Shown: positions 45,991 to 55,080 of the stretch, piece after piece
Layout of the letters: each line of letters opens with the position of its first letter
Position numbering within the stretch: position 1 is the first letter of the stretch
Assembly: GCF_900176565.1 (NCBI RefSeq)
Contig: NZ_FXEH01000006.1
Location: forward strand, 1,178,001-1,242,000
Length of the DNA stretch: 64,000 nucleotides
Direction: 5' to 3'
DNA from: Thalassobacillus devorans
Lineage (GTDB): Bacteria > Bacillota > Bacilli > Bacillales > Halobacillaceae
Notes under the pieces: model-generated
What the model saw: only the letters and a program-made list of their open reading frames with translations
What the model was told of the DNA's origin: nothing
The model's database searches: none
Made by a program: the position numbers and the translations under genes

Positions 45991-46020
45991 AAAAAGTACA
46001 CCCGATTAGGTGTACTTTTT
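45991..46020. terminator. Bidirectional terminator between the DUF421 gene and rlmN
   Basis: AAAAAGTACACC pairs with GGTGTACTTTTT over six bases. Confidence 0.88.
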
Positions 46021-46021
46021 G

Positions 46022-47101
46022 TTATTTTGCTTCTGCTGCTTTTTTCTTACGTTCTTTTTTCACTTGTTTGCTGCGTAATTGGCCACATGCTGCATCAATG
46101 TCCGTTCCATTTTCATGACGAATCACACAGTTGATGCCGTTTTTCTTCAACGTATCATAAAAACCTAAAATCGCTTCTTTTTCACTGCGCTGATAGGAAT
46201 GGTCATCAACTGGATTGTACGGTATCAAGTTGACATAAGATAAATGCCGTTTATCTTTCAACAGTTCAGCCAGCTCTTTCGCTTCTTTCTGATGATCATT
46301 GACATCTCGAAGCATGATATATTCAAAAGTGATTCTGCGATTGGTCTTCTCCAAGTAGTAATCAATGGCAGGCATTAATTTATCCAGTGGATAAGCTTTG
46401 TTTACCTTCATGATACGTGTACGCAGCTCGTCATTGGGTGCGTGCAGAGAAAGAGCAAGGTTTACTTGTGTATCTTCATCAGCGAATTGATAAATTTTAT
46501 CTGCTAAACCGCTGGTAGAAACGGTGATTTTTCTAGCACCGATTGCAAGCCCCTTTTGGGAGTTGACGGTACGGATGAAATCCATCGTGTGATCGTAGTT
46601 ATCGAACGGTTCACCGATACCCATAACAACAATATGACTGACTCGGTCCCCTTGCCCCTTATCATCCAGGGCATGCTGTACATTCATGATTTGTTCGACG
46701 ATTTCACCACTGGTAAGATCGCGGCTTTTCTTCAAAAGACCACTTGCACAGAAGGAACAGCCGATATTACAGCCAACCTGAGTCGTTACACACACAGATA
46801 AGCCATAATGAAAACGCATCAGGACAGTTTCGATCACATTACCATCCTGCAGCTTGAATAGGAACTTGATTGTTCCGTCAGACGATTCCTGCTTCACTTC
46901 TTCGCGCAAAGTCTGAATCACAAAATTTTCTTCCAATAGCTGAATGCAATCCTTGTTGACATTGTGCATTTCAGAAAAGCTTTTTACTCGTTTGTTATAT
47001 AGCCAGTCCCAAACCTGTGATGCACGAAACTTTTTATGTCCGTGTTCCATCAGCCAGTCAGTCAACTGATCAAATGTCATACCATATATAGACTGTTTCA
47101 T
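46022..47101 (-). CDS. rlmN: Dual-specificity 23S rRNA/tRNA adenine-C2 methyltransferase
   Basis: Radical SAM enzyme methylating A2503 of 23S rRNA and A37 of some tRNAs. 359 residues; cluster ligands C111, C115 and C118 in [29 protein letters not shown]-terminal [17 protein letters not shown] with the catalytic methyl-carrier cysteine. A closely related resistance enzyme is Cfr, but the length and C-terminus fit RlmN. Monocistronic. Confidence 0.95.
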   Translation of the reverse strand: MKQSIYGMTFDQLTDWLMEHGHKKFRASQVWDWLYNKRVKSFSEMHNVNKDCIQLLEENFVIQTLREEVKQESSDGTIKFLFKLQDGNVIETVLMRFHYGLSVCVTTQVGCNIGCSFCASGLLKKSRDLTSGEIVEQIMNVQHALDDKGQGDRVSHIVVMGIGEPFDNYDHTMDFIRTVNSQKGLAIGARKITVSTSGLADKIYQFADEDTQVNLALSLHAPNDELRTRIMKVNKAYPLDKLMPAIDYYLEKTNRRITFEYIMLRDVNDHQKEAKELAELLKDKRHLSYVNLIPYNPVDDHSYQRSEKEAILGFYDTLKKNGINCVIRHENGTDIDAACGQLRSKQVKKERKKKAAEAK

Positions 47102-47239
47102 TTATAACCCTCATTTCAATTTTAACCATTCATTCCTACAATACTAGAAGTGTTACCATTTAGCAACAGTTTAATCAGCTTATCCCTTTTATCAGAAGAA
47201 TTATTAATCTGTTTGGCGACATATTATCTTTTTAAATTA

Positions 47240-47270
47240 AAAGAGATAGGGATACCTTCCCTATCTCTTT
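47240..47270 (-). terminator. Terminator of the 47282 gene
   Basis: AAGAGATAGGGA / TTCCCTATCTCTT stem, T-rich on the minus strand. Confidence 0.8.
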
Positions 47271-47281
47271 GCTTATGATAG

Positions 47282-47938
47282 TTATACTTCCTTGAAATCC
47301 ATCGAAACGATGCGATCTGTATTTGGATTATAAACCACCGTTCCTTCAATCGTGATGGTTTCCTGCGGCGAGCGCAGGACGTACTTATACGTTTCTTTCA
47401 TTCGGTTGGCATTCTGTTTTGTTTTACTAACCCTGCTATAATCTGTTACATCATAGTTCGGATAGGAAGATTGTACGACCTCAAGCAGGTATTTCCCCCA
47501 CTTTTCTTCTTCTAATTCTACTCCAGTGGTAATTTCTACATTAATAACGCCCAAGTCTACGTTAGCGCCTAGAGTTTCAAAAGCTTTTCTGTGTAAATTC
47601 ACTTTATTTTTTCCATAGCCTGCAACCTGATCGACAACGGTCACTAACACTTCTCTGCCATTGGCCAGATTTTTCACCTTTAATGTATCTCCACATTTGT
47701 AAGGCGAATTCTGCCCGACTGCTACTGTCATATAGAGATTAGCTGACCAGGGAATCCCGCACTGAGTCACTGTTCCACCTTCCGTCCATGTCGCCTGGCC
47801 TCGAACCGGCTGTCTCACATCATGGTATGTCTGATACCCTCTATAATAGTTGCTGTAAGGATAACGGGCATAGGGCGCCTGATAAGGATTCGTCACATAT
47901 GGATAAGCGTACGGCATATGAAAATGATTCGGATACAT
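47282..47938 (-). CDS. RlpA-like double-psi beta-barrel protein with a DUF3889 tail
   Basis: 218 residues, no signal peptide. Residues 1-45 are rich in Tyr, Pro and His (YAYPYVTNPYQAPYARYPYS), as in many spore-coat proteins. Residues 50-150 form a RlpA/expansin-type barrel (ATWTEGGTVTQCGIPWSAN, GDTLKVKNLANGREVLVTVVDQVAG). The C-terminal part resembles DUF3889. A spore-surface or cell-wall-binding role is inferred. Start ATG follows AGGGGGAATAAAG. Confidence 0.75.
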   Translation of the reverse strand: MYPNHFHMPYAYPYVTNPYQAPYARYPYSNYYRGYQTYHDVRQPVRGQATWTEGGTVTQCGIPWSANLYMTVAVGQNSPYKCGDTLKVKNLANGREVLVTVVDQVAGYGKNKVNLHRKAFETLGANVDLGVINVEITTGVELEEEKWGKYLLEVVQSSYPNYDVTDYSRVSKTKQNANRMKETYKYVLRSPQETITIEGTVVYNPNTDRIVSMDFKEV

Positions 47939-48024
47939 CTTTATTCCCCCTGTAATATTCTGAATGTCTCCGATAGCCTATGCATCAGACAGGTTGACCT
48001 GTTACAGTGACTGATTAGGCAAAA

Positions 48025-48054
48025 ATAAAAAAACAGACGGCAAAAGCCATCTGC
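48025..48054 (-). terminator. Terminator of the GDSL lipase gene
   Basis: Minus strand CAGATGGC-tttt-GCCGTCTG with one G-U pair, followed by seven T. Confidence 0.75.
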
Positions 48055-48065
48055 TATACAATCGA

Positions 48066-48821
48066 TCAGTTTCCAAACTTGCGAGGGGTCATTTTCTTCC
48101 AAAATTCCTTGGCCACAGCCTGGTAGCCTTCCTGGCTCAAATGTATATCAGGGTAAGGAAGATAGGTTTCATAATCCTCTGCAATTGCTTGAAAAGTAGG
48201 AACAAATATTGCTTGATTCGTTTCTGTTATCTGTTTGATACCATGATTGAACTGATGCAAAAAAGAAACTAACTCCTCCTTGGTCCCCTCCTCAATAGGA
48301 AGTGACCAAAGAGCATTATAATAGCCCATCACGTAAATCTTCGCATCTGTACTCTCTTTAATAATACCTAGAATATCCTCTATATTTTCTAGAGCCTCAC
48401 CCGATGCTTCATATAATCGACTTCTATCATTAGTGTATAAATGTTCAAGCAAATCATTGGCTCCGATATCGATTGTAATGACATCTGCTTTTGCAATATT
48501 ATTAATAACCTCTTCTTCCTTTAACTTATCCACTAAATCAATTGTTGTAGCTCCTGGAACACTATGATTATTTAGTGTTACTTTATAGTTGGATTTCTGG
48601 AAACGGTCTTTTAAATATTCAGGATATCCTTTTATTTTCTCCAATTTAAATCCACTATCTCCGAACTCTACAGGTGTATAACCAGCTGCCAATGAGTCTC
48701 CTAAAGCTACGTAATTTATTACCTTTCTGTCAGGCACCTTCGCATCGCTGTCTAAGGGCATCCCGAGAACAGCAATAAATAAGATTAAAATTGCTATAAA
48801 TATTGATTTTACTTGTTTCAC
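48066..48821 (-). CDS. Secreted SGNH/GDSL hydrolase
   Basis: 251 residues with a signal peptide (residues 1-27, IFIAILILFIAVLGMPLDSDA). GDSL blocks: I YVALGDSLAAGY with the nucleophile Ser, III DIGANDL, V DIHLSQEGYQAVAKEFW with catalytic Asp and His. Ester or thioester hydrolysis outside the cell; substrate unknown. Monocistronic. Confidence 0.92.
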   Translation of the reverse strand: MKQVKSIFIAILILFIAVLGMPLDSDAKVPDRKVINYVALGDSLAAGYTPVEFGDSGFKLEKIKGYPEYLKDRFQKSNYKVTLNNHSVPGATTIDLVDKLKEEEVINNIAKADVITIDIGANDLLEHLYTNDRSRLYEASGEALENIEDILGIIKESTDAKIYVMGYYNALWSLPIEEGTKEELVSFLHQFNHGIKQITETNQAIFVPTFQAIAEDYETYLPYPDIHLSQEGYQAVAKEFWKKMTPRKFGN

Positions 48822-48906
48822 AAACTTCCCCTCCTGCTAAAAGTCTTATCTTTATTAATTCCCTATTAAAAACAAAAATTCCTTTTTTTTATCGACGTTG
48901 AAATAG

Positions 48907-48936
48907 TTGTGATGTATTTGCAGGAGTAGATATAAT
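48907..48936 (+). promoter_or_regulatory. Sigma-A-type promoter of the 48968 gene
   Basis: TTGTGA, 18 bases, TATAAT, 32 bases before the ATG. Confidence 0.5.
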
Positions 48937-48967
48937 GAAACTACCATGATTAAGGGAGCATGATTAC

Positions 48968-49273
48968 ATGAACCAGAAAGAAATCGAAGAACAAATCATC
49001 CGTAATTATCAGCAGGATGAAGAAATGATGATTCTAGTATTTGCCCAATGGTGCATCAATAATGATTTAGATCCAGTAAAGGTTTATGAGAGAGCTTATC
49101 CAAAGCAGCCGAAGAATGATGCTTTAAATCACGCAGTGGAATTGACGGTCCCTAAAAAGGAATCAGAAGACATCCTGGATGAAACGTTACTTGGAGTCCT
49201 TTCTTTATTCGGTAACGATGATCTTGCTTTTGTTGTCAGTGAGGAAATGGAAAAACGAAAAAACAATTCATAA
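48968..49273 (+). CDS. Hypothetical protein, acidic (101 residues)
   Basis: Soluble, helical: [36 protein letters not shown], then [20 protein letters not shown]. It shows no motif I know. GGGAGCATGATTAC precedes the ATG. The next gene starts 41 bases on and shares the promoter. It looks like a conserved Bacillus protein, but I cannot name it. Confidence 0.7.
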   Translation: MNQKEIEEQIIRNYQQDEEMMILVFAQWCINNDLDPVKVYERAYPKQPKNDALNHAVELTVPKKESEDILDETLLGVLSLFGNDDLAFVVSEEMEKRKNNS

Positions 49274-49314
49274 TACACTTCCCCTTGGAAACAATAAGGG
49301 TGGAGGTGGTCAGC

Positions 49315-49572
49315 ATGTCTAACCCATATTTGTGCCCGAATTGTAAAACCAATCGTTCAAGATTCAATCTGATTCAGCAGGTACCTTCCCACGTCAAACT
49401 GGATCCAGGCACAGGCATCATCATGGAAGAATATACAGATGAAAACCTGGATGCCTTTCACTTAAGCTACAAAGGACCAGAAAAGAAGGTGCAATGCGGA
49501 TCGTGCGGATTAATTGAAGACGAAAAAACGTTTATTAAATTTGCCGAACATAATCCTAGAAAACCCCAGTAA
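49315..49572 (+). CDS. Small zinc-ribbon protein
   Basis: 85 residues with two CxxC pairs: [13 protein letters not shown] near the N-terminus and [11 protein letters not shown] near residue 65, together a zinc ribbon. Start ATG at 49315 follows GGAGGTGG; an in-frame TTG ten codons earlier has no site. Function unknown; DNA- or RNA-related roles are possible for such ribbons. Confidence 0.75.
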   Translation: MSNPYLCPNCKTNRSRFNLIQQVPSHVKLDPGTGIIMEEYTDENLDAFHLSYKGPEKKVQCGSCGLIEDEKTFIKFAEHNPRKPQ

Positions 49573-49612
49573 AAAAGAAGCATGCGCAAGAAATTGCGCA
49601 TGCTTCTTTTTA
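49572..49612. terminator. Bidirectional terminator
   Basis: AAAAGAAGCATGCGCAA pairs perfectly with TTGCGCATGCTTCTTTT. It overlaps the end of the convergent 49610 gene. Confidence 0.92.
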
Positions 49613-49969
49613 ATAAAAAAATGGAAATAATAAGCGTCTAATATAGAAAAACGGGTAGCGAACTCTACGGAATCTTCGTAATCTTCGCGGATAACCATAA
49701 AACCCGCCATATGGGTAGCCTCCATATCCCCCGCCAAAACCACTATAACCGAATTGTCTCTGGTCATCCATGTCGTCACCTGCAGGTACCAGCATATAAA
49801 CATTATCTTCGTCCGTACCGTCGATGATCCCTTCTACAAGCGAACCATCTGACATTTGAATTTGAACAAAATAATAATTATGGGTCTGGCAAAGATCTTT
49901 TACCTCTGCCGCGTTGTTTCTATCCCATTCTTCCTCTTCCAACATTGGATATCCATGATAATTATACAT
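49610..49969 (-). CDS. Gly/Tyr/Arg-rich spore-coat-like protein
   Basis: 119 residues. An N-terminal half with a compact beta region (YYFVQIQMSDGSLVEGIIDGTDEDNVYMLVPAG) and a C-terminal half of GFGGGYGGYPYGGFYGYP repeats followed by a basic aromatic tail. The composition is typical of spore-coat or exosporium proteins, which is an inference. GGAGGTTGG precedes the ATG. Confidence 0.7.
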   Translation of the reverse strand: MYNYHGYPMLEEEEWDRNNAAEVKDLCQTHNYYFVQIQMSDGSLVEGIIDGTDEDNVYMLVPAGDDMDDQRQFGYSGFGGGYGGYPYGGFYGYPRRLRRFRRVRYPFFYIRRLLFPFFY

Positions 49970-50065
49970 TTATCCAACCTCCTCCCACAGGCAGGATATG
50001 CAGTTTACCGGTTATTTGTGAACATGATTTAACTCAGAAGAACTCGCCAGTCATCATTTTAAAGC

Positions 50066-50104
50066 AAAAAAAATGACGATACCTTATAAAACGGGCATCG
50101 CCAT
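50066..50104 (-). terminator. Terminator of cvfB
   Basis: Minus strand TGGCGATGCC / GGTATCGTCA imperfect stem (mismatches at two positions) followed by a run of eight T. Confidence 0.65.
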
Positions 50105-50112
50105 GAAAACAA

Positions 50113-50982
50113 TCATTGATTCATTGTATCAGTCAGAATTGTTTTTCCATTTTGTTGAATCACTTTTCCTTCTTTCATCAGTTTCCCTACGGCGCGTTTG
50201 AATGCTGACTTACTGATACGAAAGGTTTTACGGATTTCTTCTGCATCACTTTTATCATGAAAAGGAATGCTTCCTCCTCTTTCAATTAAATACTCAAGAA
50301 TTAAGTCCGCATCTTCTTTCATACCTTCCTGCTTTAATGGTCGCAAGGAAACATTGATTGATCCATCCTCTTTGACATCTATCACCCTGCCGGTCACTGT
50401 TTCACCGACACGTGGCTCTTCTTTACGTTCTGTCGGATGAATGAAACCGCGGTATCCTTCTTCTGTTAACAGGAAAGATCCTGCCTTGGTGGAACGGTAA
50501 ATCCTTCCTGTGATGTCTTTCTTTAATAAAGAAACTGGCGCAGGTTCCAAATCTTCCTGAACCTCACCTTCTGTTATTGGTTTAGCGAGAAGACGTCCTT
50601 TTTTATCTACTTCCAGACTGACGAATAACCAATCACCGACTTTCGGCCACACGTTCTCTAAAAGCGGAAGGTCGTCGATCGATACAAGTATCTCCTTTTG
50701 TATACCAATATCCACAAACACACCTAAATTTTTGACTACTTCCACCACTTCCACCCATCCATATGTTTCCGTATCTGCTTCGGGCATGGTCATCGTCGCT
50801 AGGATATTTCCTTTTTTATCGTTATAAAGGAACACTTCAACTTCTTTATCGAGTTCAATATCTTCACTTGCCTGATCGTTTGGCAGCATGACTTCCTGGC
50901 TGCCATCTGTCACGATGAAACCTTCTGTTTTTTTCTTTTTCACCATCAAGTTTTGAATAGTACCGATTTTAAGATTACTCAT
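50113..50982 (-). CDS. cvfB: S1-domain RNA-binding protein CvfB (YitL)
   Basis: 289 residues: tandem S1-like RNA-binding domains (WVEVVEVVKNLGVFVDIGIQKEILVS and TGRIYRSTKAGSFLLTEEGYRGFIH) and a C-terminal winged helix (IRKTFRISKSAFKRAVGKLMKEGK). In Staphylococcus CvfB affects virulence gene expression; the role here is unknown. I chose ATG 50982 (MSNLKIG), which matches the family's N-terminus; the longer frame begins at 51024 without a ribosome site. Confidence 0.9.
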   Translation of the reverse strand: MSNLKIGTIQNLMVKKKKTEGFIVTDGSQEVMLPNDQASEDIELDKEVEVFLYNDKKGNILATMTMPEADTETYGWVEVVEVVKNLGVFVDIGIQKEILVSIDDLPLLENVWPKVGDWLFVSLEVDKKGRLLAKPITEGEVQEDLEPAPVSLLKKDITGRIYRSTKAGSFLLTEEGYRGFIHPTERKEEPRVGETVTGRVIDVKEDGSINVSLRPLKQEGMKEDADLILEYLIERGGSIPFHDKSDAEEIRKTFRISKSAFKRAVGKLMKEGKVIQQNGKTILTDTMNQ

Positions 50983-51057
50983 AGTTTGTATTTCTTCCCT
51001 TTCCTCAGCTATGCTGATATTCATTATAGCTTAATCGGCTATGTGAAAAAACTTTTT

Positions 51058-52029
51058 CTATTTATCTACCCATATAAAAGAAGCTATACTCTTCATTTCA
51101 ATGTCTGCACGCATGCTTAAATCTTCTGCCAAACGGAATAAAGCCTGATCTTTCTCCTTTGCTTCAATCATACAATCAAGTTGCGGAACTGTTCCATTCA
51201 CAAATTCAATAAACTTCATGAACATGAGAGGATCTACAAAATCCGCATGACTTTTGAACATTTTATCACTTTTCGGGCTGGAAATGTGCATTTTAGCTGG
51301 AAGCGGTGAGGCTTTCCATGTACCCAGAACACGACTCCAATGATTTGTCCACTTTTCATCTTTATGGTTGGCTAAATGGTGATGCAGATCAAATACAAGC
51401 GGAATATTGAGTTTTTCACATACATAAAGGCAATCTTCAAGTGTAAAAGACTTATCGTCATTCTCCAGAATGATCATTTTCTGAAGGCTGGACGGAACCA
51501 GCGCCCAATTTTCAATAAAGTTTTCCAGTGCTTGCTCTCTGTCCTGGTAACGACCTCCTAAATGTAACACACACCTGTGAGTTGGATCGATTCCCATGGC
51601 ATGAAGTAGTAAAAAATGATATTTCAATACCCCCATCGCACGCTGGAAAACTTCCTTCTCCCGGGTATTGATTACCACGAAGTGATCCGGATGAAAATCG
51701 ACACGCATATCATGGGCTTTTGCATAATCGCCAATAGCCTTTAAATCATTTTTAAGGGCTGTAATATACCGCCACCCTCTTAAACCCTCGTGGGTGGCTA
51801 ACGGTATAAGCCGGGAACTCATACGAAAAAATTTAATGTCATGCGCTTCATTGTGCTTCAATAATCGTAATGTATTATGTAAGTTGGAGCGGGCGATTAC
51901 TTCTAACCTATGGATAGCTGCCTCCTCGTCTGACAGGGTGCGAAACCGGCTATACGTCATCGTTTGAGATGGTGAGGCATTTTCAAGGATCTTACTCATA
52001 GCTACATAGCCGAGCTGAAATAATGTCAT
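51058..52029 (-). CDS. uvsE: UV damage endonuclease
   Basis: 323-residue UVDE-family TIM-barrel nuclease that nicks 5' to UV photoproducts. LGYVAMSKIL at the N-terminus, then the metal-site segments DFHPDHFVV, LHLGG, ENDDKSF, FDLHHHLANH and HISSPK. I chose ATG 52029 with AAGGTG upstream, giving the family's usual beginning; the longer frame adds 14 residues from 52071. Monocistronic. Confidence 0.93.
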   Translation of the reverse strand: MTLFQLGYVAMSKILENASPSQTMTYSRFRTLSDEEAAIHRLEVIARSNLHNTLRLLKHNEAHDIKFFRMSSRLIPLATHEGLRGWRYITALKNDLKAIGDYAKAHDMRVDFHPDHFVVINTREKEVFQRAMGVLKYHFLLLHAMGIDPTHRCVLHLGGRYQDREQALENFIENWALVPSSLQKMIILENDDKSFTLEDCLYVCEKLNIPLVFDLHHHLANHKDEKWTNHWSRVLGTWKASPLPAKMHISSPKSDKMFKSHADFVDPLMFMKFIEFVNGTVPQLDCMIEAKEKDQALFRLAEDLSMRADIEMKSIASFIWVDK

Positions 52030-52141
52030 TCTATTCACCTTCTCCATATAAGTACGGTTAGTTTGTTCCACACGCTTCGCTTATATGTAAATGAAAAATA
52101 AACAAGGGGGAGGATTCTCCTCCCTCTCTTCTGCACTATTT

Positions 52142-54175
52142 TTAAACGATTTCACGGTCCCAATGACGGTGCTCAGCGATAGCTGCAACAAATTCTTTCA
52201 CATAGGATTTCAGGTCATCATTGATGACAACACCAAGACCATCTTCAATTTCTGCTTTCTTCAGTAAATCGACACCTTCATGAGTCGCACCAATTGGCTT
52301 ATAGTGAGCAAATGCTTCTTTCAGGAAGTATAATGCATCCTGTTGGAACTTTTTATCCATAGACTTACTGCCTGCAGCGTAGAGTGCATCAAATAATACA
52401 GACTCACCAGTCAGGAACGTATGGTCAGCTTTCAGTTCTTCTCCATCGGTACCTTTGACAGTTCCTAGCTTATTACTGATGATTTCCGGCTCTACTTCTG
52501 CTTTTTTCAAAGCCTCAATCACTGAAGTGACTTCTTGGCCATTGAAACCTTCCGCTACAATAACACCTACTTTCCGTGTGTGTGGTAGCTTGTTTGTGTT
52601 TTCCTGGCTTAAAGCAGGAGAAGCTTTAGTGACATTGGATCCTCCCTCATTCGGCACTTCGACACCTACGTTCTCAGCAACTTCCTGGGCCAATTCCAGG
52701 CTTACATTAGCGAACATATTAACCACTTGCTGCTGGATGTCTTCACTGGAAAGCTTACCTAGTTCGAAACTGAAAGCTTCCTTGATATGTTCTTTTTCCG
52801 GGTCGCTCATACTGTTCCAGAATAAAGTGGCTTGTGAGAAATGATCCTTGAAACTGTCGCTTCGCTTACGGACTTTCCTACCTTCCACTTTTTCCTGATA
52901 ATGCTCGAAACCTCCCTCTTCTGGAGATGATGTTGCCGGAGTATTATCAGCCATCGAGTTTTTGTGATAAGCTACCGGGCCTTTATTAATCGTCATACGA
53001 TTATAGCCATCCCGTTGATTATTATGGAACGGACAGACAGGACGGTTGATCGGAAGCTCATGGAAGTTCGGGCCGCCGAGGCGGATTAACTGTGTATCCG
53101 TGTAAGAGAACAGTCGACCTTGCAGCAATGGATCGTTAGTAAAGTCGATACCAGGTACTACATGGCCTGGGTGAAAAGCAACCTGTTCGGTTTCAGCAAA
53201 TACGTTATCAACATTTCGGTTCAACGTCATTTTTCCGATTTTTTTAACAGGTACGTCTTCTTCCGGCCAAATTTTAGTAGGATCCAATATATCAAAATCA
53301 AAATTGAATTCATCTTCCTCTTTGATAATTTGGACTCCTAGTTCAAACTCTGGAAAATCACCTTTTTCAATGGCGTCATACAGGTCTCCGCGATGGAAAT
53401 CAGGATCTTTACCGGAAATTTTTTGCGCTTCATCCCAGACAAGCGAATGGGTACCCAATACCGGCTTCCAATGCCACTTGATAAAGTGCGCCTCCCCTTT
53501 GTCATTCACGAAGCGGAATGTATGCACACCGAATCCTTCCATCATACGGAAACTTCTAGGGATCGCACGATCGGACATCGCCCACATCACCATATGTGCG
53601 GACTCCTGGTTATTTGCTATGAAGTCCCAGAACGTATCGTGAGCAGTCGCCCCCTGTGGCATTTCATTATGAGGCTCCGGCTTTAACGCATGGACTAAAT
53701 CAGGGAATTTGATGGCATCTTGAATGAAGAAGACAGGAATGTTATTTCCTACGAGGTCAAAGTTACCTTCTTCCGTATAGAATTTCGTAGCAAAGCCGCG
53801 GGCATCTCGGACTGTTTCCGCAGAACCTTTAGAACCTTGCACCGTAGAAAAACGGACAAATACTGGTGTTGTTTTGGATGGGTCCTGTAAGAAATCTGCT
53901 TTTGTATAATCTTTCATTGATTCATACGGCTGGAACTCCCCATGGGCTGCGAAGCCACGGGCGTGGACAATACGTTCCGGAATACGTTCATGGTCAAAAT
54001 GTGTCATCTTTTCACGGAAATGAAAGTCTTCCATCAACGTGGGTCCGCGTTCGCCGGCCTTTAAAGAAAATTCGTCTTCAGAAACTTTTGTACCTTGGTT
54101 GGTGGTCATTTTTTTATCTCTATCATCGGTGCGAAACTGTTCTAATTGTTCATTCTTGCGATTTTCATTACTCAT
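52142..54175 (-). CDS. katE: Large-subunit catalase, KatE type
   Basis: 677 residues, the size of clade 2 catalases. Catalase core with heme-ligand Tyr in RLFSYTDTQLIRLGGPNF, catalytic His in FERIPERIVHARGFAAHG and Asn in FDLVGNNIPVFF. A C-terminal DJ-1/PfpI-like domain (VGVIVAEGFNGQEVTSV) follows from about residue 525. In B. subtilis katE is under sigma-B, and a matching promoter lies upstream here. AGGAGG precedes the ATG. Confidence 0.95.
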   Translation of the reverse strand: MSNENRKNEQLEQFRTDDRDKKMTTNQGTKVSEDEFSLKAGERGPTLMEDFHFREKMTHFDHERIPERIVHARGFAAHGEFQPYESMKDYTKADFLQDPSKTTPVFVRFSTVQGSKGSAETVRDARGFATKFYTEEGNFDLVGNNIPVFFIQDAIKFPDLVHALKPEPHNEMPQGATAHDTFWDFIANNQESAHMVMWAMSDRAIPRSFRMMEGFGVHTFRFVNDKGEAHFIKWHWKPVLGTHSLVWDEAQKISGKDPDFHRGDLYDAIEKGDFPEFELGVQIIKEEDEFNFDFDILDPTKIWPEEDVPVKKIGKMTLNRNVDNVFAETEQVAFHPGHVVPGIDFTNDPLLQGRLFSYTDTQLIRLGGPNFHELPINRPVCPFHNNQRDGYNRMTINKGPVAYHKNSMADNTPATSSPEEGGFEHYQEKVEGRKVRKRSDSFKDHFSQATLFWNSMSDPEKEHIKEAFSFELGKLSSEDIQQQVVNMFANVSLELAQEVAENVGVEVPNEGGSNVTKASPALSQENTNKLPHTRKVGVIVAEGFNGQEVTSVIEALKKAEVEPEIISNKLGTVKGTDGEELKADHTFLTGESVLFDALYAAGSKSMDKKFQQDALYFLKEAFAHYKPIGATHEGVDLLKKAEIEDGLGVVINDDLKSYVKEFVAAIAEHRHWDREIV

Positions 54176-54224
54176 GTATAATTTCCTCCTTCTTTATGAT
54201 ATGTCAAAGCTTTCCTGTAATCTT

Positions 54225-54250
54225 CTTCCCTTGGCACCACTATGTAAAAC
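54225..54250 (-). promoter_or_regulatory. Sigma-B-type promoter of katE
   Basis: Minus strand GTTTTA, 14 bases, GGGAAG, about 50 bases upstream of the start. The same hexamers occur before the DUF948 operon. Confidence 0.6.
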
Positions 54251-54258
54251 ATTTGTCG

Positions 54259-54288
54259 AAAAAAAGAGTACTCCTTGTTGAGTACTCT
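54259..54288 (-). terminator. Terminator of the SDR gene
   Basis: AGAGTACTC / GAGTACTCT perfect stem over six bases, then seven T on the minus strand. It overlaps the SDR stop codon. Confidence 0.85.
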
Positions 54289-55075
54289 AACGTAATAGTG
54301 ATTCTGCACCATCTATATAAACCTCTGTACCTGTGATGTGGCTCGAATGCTCTGATGCTAAAAAATATACAAGATCTGCTACTTGCTCTGGAGAACCTGA
54401 TTTATGTTCCAGGGGCTGGCCCCCTTCTGGATATTCAACTGGAATATCTACTTTTTCCAAACTCTTTTCCTTTTCCGTATTCTGATCGATATTTGTATCA
54501 ATGGCACCTGGGCAGATAGCATTCACGCGAATTTGGTAGCGAGCAAGCTCAAGTGCTGCCATTTTCATAAAAGCTACCTGACCTGCTTTTGAAGTTGCAT
54601 AAGCGGACATGCCAATTCCCGAGAATGTTCGATTGCCATTTATTGAACTGGTAATAATGATACTTCCTCCCGAATCTTTCATATAAGGGATGGAGTGCTT
54701 CACAAATAAGAAACTGCTCTTTAAGTTGGTATGAATGGTTTGTTCCCAATCCTCTGTTTTCATATCTTCAATGGGGGCAAACGTTCCATTGATACCTGCA
54801 TTGTCAAATACGACATCTATACTTCCCCAGCGAGTATGCACATCAGCAAGTCCTTCTTTTACACGCGACTCATCCGAGACGTCGATATCGTAGACTAATG
54901 CCTGCCCTCCAGCTGAAAGAATTTTATCTTGTACTTCTTTAGCCCTGTTCTCCTTTACATCCATTAGAGCGACCGCATATCCTTCTCCTGCCAGTTTAAT
55001 AGCGGCTGCTTTTCCGATACCGGATCCTGCTCCAGTTACGACTGCTGTTCTTGATTCAGATTTCATAGACACCAT
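54287..55075 (-). CDS. Short-chain dehydrogenase/reductase
   Basis: 262 residues, classical SDR: TGAGSGIGKAAAIKL, DNAGING, catalytic Ser in IIITSSINGNR and Y-x3-K in SAYATSKAGQVA. NAD(P)-dependent oxidation/reduction; substrate unknown. It follows the Rieske/FAD gene by five bases, so the two are cotranscribed. B. subtilis has similar sigma-B-controlled SDRs of the YdaD type. Confidence 0.88.
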   Translation of the reverse strand: MVSMKSESRTAVVTGAGSGIGKAAAIKLAGEGYAVALMDVKENRAKEVQDKILSAGGQALVYDIDVSDESRVKEGLADVHTRWGSIDVVFDNAGINGTFAPIEDMKTEDWEQTIHTNLKSSFLFVKHSIPYMKDSGGSIIITSSINGNRTFSGIGMSAYATSKAGQVAFMKMAALELARYQIRVNAICPGAIDTNIDQNTEKEKSLEKVDIPVEYPEGGQPLEHKSGSPEQVADLVYFLASEHSSHITGTEVYIDGAESLLR

Positions 55076-55080
55076 CCCAT